From SCGC-AAA471-B05 sp032249055 (lineage in GTDB: Archaea > Thermoproteota > Thermoprotei > Gearchaeales > Gearchaeaceae), in NCBI GenBank assembly GCA_032249055.1, contig JAVVGP010000035.1, positions 1 through 8,313 of the forward strand: a DNA stretch of 8,313 nucleotides. The letters are read 5' to 3'. The position numbers and the translations under genes were made by a program. Numbering within the stretch: the first letter of the stretch is position 1; each line of letters starts with the position of its first letter. The notes under the pieces are model-generated. The model saw nothing but the letters and a program-made list of their open reading frames with translations. It had not been told where the DNA came from and did no database searches. Shown here one piece after another: positions 6,035 through 8,313 of the stretch.

Positions 6035-6460
6035 ATGAGCGGGGATAAAGTTCAATTGTTAAAAAGAAGAGCCCAAAGATTTCTCTACGATGCTAAAAAT
6101 GACTATAAAGAAGGATTTTACGATTTAAGCGCTTTTCATGTGGAACAAGCATTGCAACTATATATTAAAGCGGTCATCTTTGAATTGTTCGGAAAAGAGT
6201 ATAGAGGAAATGGTATAAGGGAACTGCTGGGCTACTTGTCCAAGTTACTAAGAGAAAATGAATATGAAAATTTATCTAGAAAAGTAAGTGAGATGATTGC
6301 AGAGTTTAGAGAGCAATTAATACATATCGAAGATGCATATATTACTTCAAGATATGAAATCATTGAGTATAATAGCGAAGATATAAAATCTTTAATAGAA
6401 ACAGCTGAGAAATTAATAGGTTTCTTAGAGGAGGTTGTGAAAAGTGTCAAGCTGGGTTAA
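6035..6460 (+). CDS. HEPN-domain protein, probable RNase toxin of a HEPN-MNT pair
   Basis: The 141-residue protein is an all-helical HEPN domain. Helix 1 (RRAQRFLYDAKNDYKEGFYD, 11-30) and helix 2 (SAFHVEQALQLYIKAVIFEL, 32-51) give the typical substrate-free HEPN start with its QA-x-x-x-IKA core. The R-x4-H ribonuclease motif is present as Arg92 and His97 in FREQLIHIEDAYITSRYE. HEPN toxins are metal-independent RNases acting as dimers, and the paired minimal nucleotidyltransferase neutralises them, in some systems by adding AMP to a Tyr. In the best-known HepT form the motif is R-x4-H-x-Y; here the third position is Glu99, with the nearest tyrosines at 102 and 107. The AYITSRY ending is typical of archaeal HEPN proteins next to nucleotidyltransferases. 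The gene overlaps the next by 17 nt, so the two are translated together. Toxicity and target RNA are inferred from the family. Confidence 0.88.
   Translation: MSGDKVQLLKRRAQRFLYDAKNDYKEGFYDLSAFHVEQALQLYIKAVIFELFGKEYRGNGIRELLGYLSKLLRENEYENLSRKVSEMIAEFREQLIHIEDAYITSRYEIIEYNSEDIKSLIETAEKLIGFLEEVVKSVKLG
6430..6435 (+). promoter_or_regulatory. Shine-Dalgarno site for the MNT gene, inside the HEPN gene
   Basis: GGAGGT lies within the 3' end of the HEPN reading frame, 8 nt before the GTG start at 6444. It is a near-perfect match to the archaeal anti-Shine-Dalgarno sequence and is what fixes the GTG start of the downstream gene. The first gene of the pair has no such site. Confidence 0.75.
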
Positions 6461-6788
6461 GTTCAGATTTTCACATTTAAGAAGATGGAGAGAATATGCT
6501 GAGAAGATCGCTAAGGCAACTCGCGATATAGAAACTAATGCAGAAGTTTACGTAGTTGGAGGAGTTGCAGAAGATAGAATAACTGTTTTAAGTGACATTG
6601 ACATTCTTATAGTAATAAAAAGAAATATTGAAGGAAAAGAAAAGAGGGAACTTAAGAAAAATATTTTGATAAGAGCCATGGATTTCTATGATTTACCTTT
6701 CGATGCGCCAGTAGAGCTTCATGTTGAAGATGAAAGAGGTTCTAAGAGATATTTTGAATTATCAAGAAAGATAATAAAAAGAATCTGA
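6444..6788 (+). CDS. Minimal nucleotidyltransferase (MNT), probable antitoxin of the HEPN protein
   Basis: This 114-residue protein has the DNA polymerase beta-like nucleotidyltransferase core. Following strand EVYVVGG (34-40) comes the helix turn VAEDRITVL, then SDIDILIVI (50-58) with the metal-binding pair Asp51 and Asp53. A third acidic residue is probably Glu91 in APVELHVEDE. The spacing from GG to DID equals the family's GSxxRGxxxxxSDxD motif, but the Ser is Gly40 and the usual Arg-Gly is Glu43-Asp44. In MntA-type antitoxins the enzyme uses ATP to AMPylate the HEPN toxin; that is the likely role here. The GTG start overlaps the HEPN gene by 17 nt and has a strong Shine-Dalgarno site, so translation is coupled and the MNT may be made at a higher rate than the toxin. 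The C-terminus is short and basic. Confidence 0.87.
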   Translation: MSSWVKFRFSHLRRWREYAEKIAKATRDIETNAEVYVVGGVAEDRITVLSDIDILIVIKRNIEGKEKRELKKNILIRAMDFYDLPFDAPVELHVEDERGSKRYFELSRKIIKRI

Positions 6789-6887
6789 ATGATACCATCC
6801 ATTTCTTTTAATACTAACCATGATTAGACTAATTGCTATTATACTAAAACTTAGATTAACTTTAGTAAAAGCTTTAAAGAAGTCAAG

Positions 6888-8249
6888 CTAATTAACTTTA
6901 TTATTTTCTAAAGCTAAGCTTAAAAAGTTTGCGAAATCAATTACATTTTTGCTTTTATATAGGTTCGAAAAACAAATAGGACAAGAAGTAATTATGTAGC
7001 TTGCTTTTGTTTCTTCAAGTTCTTTGAACCTTCTTTCAGCAATATTCTCTGAGATTTCTCTATAGAATAATGGTGCTGGGCCTCCGCAACAAAGAGTATT
7101 TCTTCCACTATGAGAAGGCAAAGTTACTTTTGATATATTTCTCAGTAGGTTAACATGTTTTGTATAATTCAATCTTCTTACAAAATAGCAAGGTTCATGG
7201 TATGTGACTTCCTTTTCTATTCTTTTGAATTTCGTAGTATCTAATAAATCGAGATAATAAATTACTTCAAAGTTGAAATTGCTAACATATTTAGGATAAT
7301 GTACTTTCAAAATCTCGAATGTATGAGGATCAACAACTATGATTCTTTCAATACCCTTTTCATTGAAATAATTGGTTACTTCTTTTGCATATTCAGCAAA
7401 TTCTTCTTCATAACCTGATTCAAGCAAAAGAGTTCCAGGATATGGTTCATCATGTTCATATTTAAAATCTATGGAATTAATTTTTAGCAACTTTACAATG
7501 TTTTTCAAAGCATTTTCCATTTCATTCTTAATTTCTTTATTATAAAAGTACTTGGAGATTTTGATCAAAGAAGGTATTCTATTAACTAAGCTAAATGATA
7601 TGCTTAAAATCTTCTTTCTCTTCAAAATTGCCTCTTCAATTCCTTTGCTATAAGACATTAATTGATACATGTGACCTGTGTAAAGCAAGTTTTTGCTATT
7701 TTTATCAAAGGATATTCCTTTAGCCCATTCTGAGCACTCCTTTGTCAATCCTAAAGGATTCTTATATTTCATTATGTTTCTTGCAATAAGATTTGCAATT
7801 TTATTTTGTTGATTCTTAGCATGCTTTACTATTATTCTTCTTCCAATCTCGCTGATTTTACCTGCATTTATACCAGCAGGACAAACATCTTGACAAGCAT
7901 AGCAAAGTAAGCAAGAATAATAAGATTCGTTTATTTTTAGTTCGATTTTACCTTTACTTTTTATTTCATTTATTAAGTTATTAGCAAGATTTACTCTTCC
8001 CCTTGCACTTATATGACCCTTATATCCTGAAGCTGGTAAAGTAGGACAAACAGAATCACAGAATCCACAATTTATACATTTGCTTGCTTCCTTTTCGATT
8101 TCTTCAATTAAATTGTATCTATTTTGAAGTTCTAATGTTTGTGTTATATTTTTTAAGATGTTTCTTACTTGTAATGCGAAGTTAAGCTTCCTTTCATCAT
8201 CTGTTTCTGATGTTCTAATATTGGTTACAGTTTTCATCAAATTAATCAA
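6888..8249 (-). CDS. GlcF/HdrD-like iron-sulfur protein of a 2-hydroxyacid oxidase
   Basis: It probably passes electrons from a flavin-linked oxidase to the respiratory chain. Two 4Fe-4S motifs of the CxxCxxCxxxCP type lie at Cys58-61-64-68 and Cys113-116-119-123. A C-terminal CCG (heterodisulfide-reductase-like) domain has HEPC (351-354), CCGGP (387-391) and CPIC (423-426). The first CCG repeat is degenerate: YTGHMY (190-195), YPGTLLLESG (270-279) and VDPHTFEIL (306-314) occupy the expected places without cysteines. The length suits GlcF-type subunits (about 400-450). The gene follows a GlcD-like oxidase whose TGA overlaps a TTG start at 8247-8249. GAGGT 11 nt before that TTG favours it over the ATG at 8235-8237, which would give 449 residues. 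The substrate may be glycolate or D-lactate; glycolate is attractive because malate synthase is nearby, but sequence alone cannot decide. LutA and HdrD are less likely given the partner. Confidence 0.85.
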   Translation of the reverse strand: MINLMKTVTNIRTSETDDERKLNFALQVRNILKNITQTLELQNRYNLIEEIEKEASKCINCGFCDSVCPTLPASGYKGHISARGRVNLANNLINEIKSKGKIELKINESYYSCLLCYACQDVCPAGINAGKISEIGRRIIVKHAKNQQNKIANLIARNIMKYKNPLGLTKECSEWAKGISFDKNSKNLLYTGHMYQLMSYSKGIEEAILKRKKILSISFSLVNRIPSLIKISKYFYNKEIKNEMENALKNIVKLLKINSIDFKYEHDEPYPGTLLLESGYEEEFAEYAKEVTNYFNEKGIERIIVVDPHTFEILKVHYPKYVSNFNFEVIYYLDLLDTTKFKRIEKEVTYHEPCYFVRRLNYTKHVNLLRNISKVTLPSHSGRNTLCCGGPAPLFYREISENIAERRFKELEETKASYIITSCPICFSNLYKSKNVIDFANFLSLALENNKVN

Positions 8250-8313
8250 TCAAACAGTTTACCTCTGTTTAATATATTTTTAGGATCAAAAACCTTCTTA
8301 ATTTGCTTCATTA
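8246..8313 (-). CDS. C-terminal end of a GlcD-like FAD-linked oxidase (5' end outside window)
   Basis: A minus-strand frame entering from the right edge ends at TGA 8246-8248. Its last residues, VFDPKNILNRGKLFD, match the highly characteristic C-terminal ending of FAD-linked oxidases of the GlcD / D-lactate dehydrogenase family (usually KxxFDPxxILNPGK), with Arg replacing the usual Pro. In this family the segment packs near the flavin in the cap/C-terminal domain. The stop overlaps the TTG start of the iron-sulfur protein gene, as expected for two subunits of one enzyme. Only about 21 codons are visible, so the substrate cannot be judged. Confidence 0.8.
   Translation of the reverse strand, partial: MKQIKKVFDPKNILNRGKLFD
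8261..8265 (-). promoter_or_regulatory. Shine-Dalgarno site for the iron-sulfur protein gene
   Basis: The minus strand reads GAGGT within the end of the upstream oxidase gene. It is 11 nt before TTG 8249 and 23 nt before ATG 8237. The spacing is slightly long for the TTG but much too long for the ATG, so it favours the TTG start and translational coupling of the two subunits. Confidence 0.45.

Noticed and set aside
6232..6450. Minus-strand open frame of 72 codons inside the HEPN gene
   Set aside because: Antisense to the conserved R-x4-H region of the HEPN domain.
1..8313. CRISPR array, tRNA or rRNA gene, transposase
   Set aside because: No regularly spaced direct repeats, no tRNA-like cloverleaf or rRNA-like GC-rich stretch, and no transposase motifs were seen on either strand.

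Overview
This AT-rich window most likely comes from a thermoacidophilic crenarchaeon of the order Sulfolobales (Sulfolobus, Sulfurisphaera, Acidianus or a relative). Supporting signs are the TATA-type promoters placed 26-32 nt before start codons with little or no leader, T-run terminators, lysine/isoleucine-rich proteins, a classical isocitrate lyase next to a very large (829-residue) malate synthase, and an archaeal-style HEPN/MNT pair. The genus cannot be fixed from the sequence alone.

Layout. Positions 1-136 (+) hold the last 44 codons of an unidentified gene, followed by a T-run terminator. Positions 189-389 (+) look like the broken remains of the 3' end of a membrane-anchored protein gene. 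A perfect 54-bp palindrome (398-451) lies just past the end of aceA. aceA (isocitrate lyase, 467-1789, -) and aceB (malate synthase, 2189-4678, -) point the same way. They are separated by a 399-bp gap containing the aceA promoter, a candidate operator and a pair of rearranged short repeats. A single-pass membrane protein with an outward-facing Ig-like domain (4871-5776, -) lies upstream of aceB on the same strand. On the plus strand, divergent from it, is a HEPN-MNT toxin/antitoxin-type pair (6035-6460 and 6444-6788), overlapping by 17 nt. The window closes with a minus-strand pair: a GlcF/HdrD-like iron-sulfur protein (6888-8249), and upstream of it the last codons of what appears to be a GlcD-like FAD-linked oxidase (8246-8313, cut by the window edge).

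How the genes fit together. Isocitrate lyase splits isocitrate to succinate and glyoxylate, and malate synthase joins glyoxylate to acetyl-CoA to give malate: together the glyoxylate bypass. If the FAD oxidase plus iron-sulfur protein oxidises glycolate (one of several 2-hydroxy acids such enzymes use), it would feed glyoxylate into the same malate synthase, making the locus a glyoxylate-handling neighbourhood. That link is inferred from gene content. The HEPN-MNT pair between these metabolic genes is a separate defence or stress module; its active-site motifs depart from the best-studied HepT-MntA systems.
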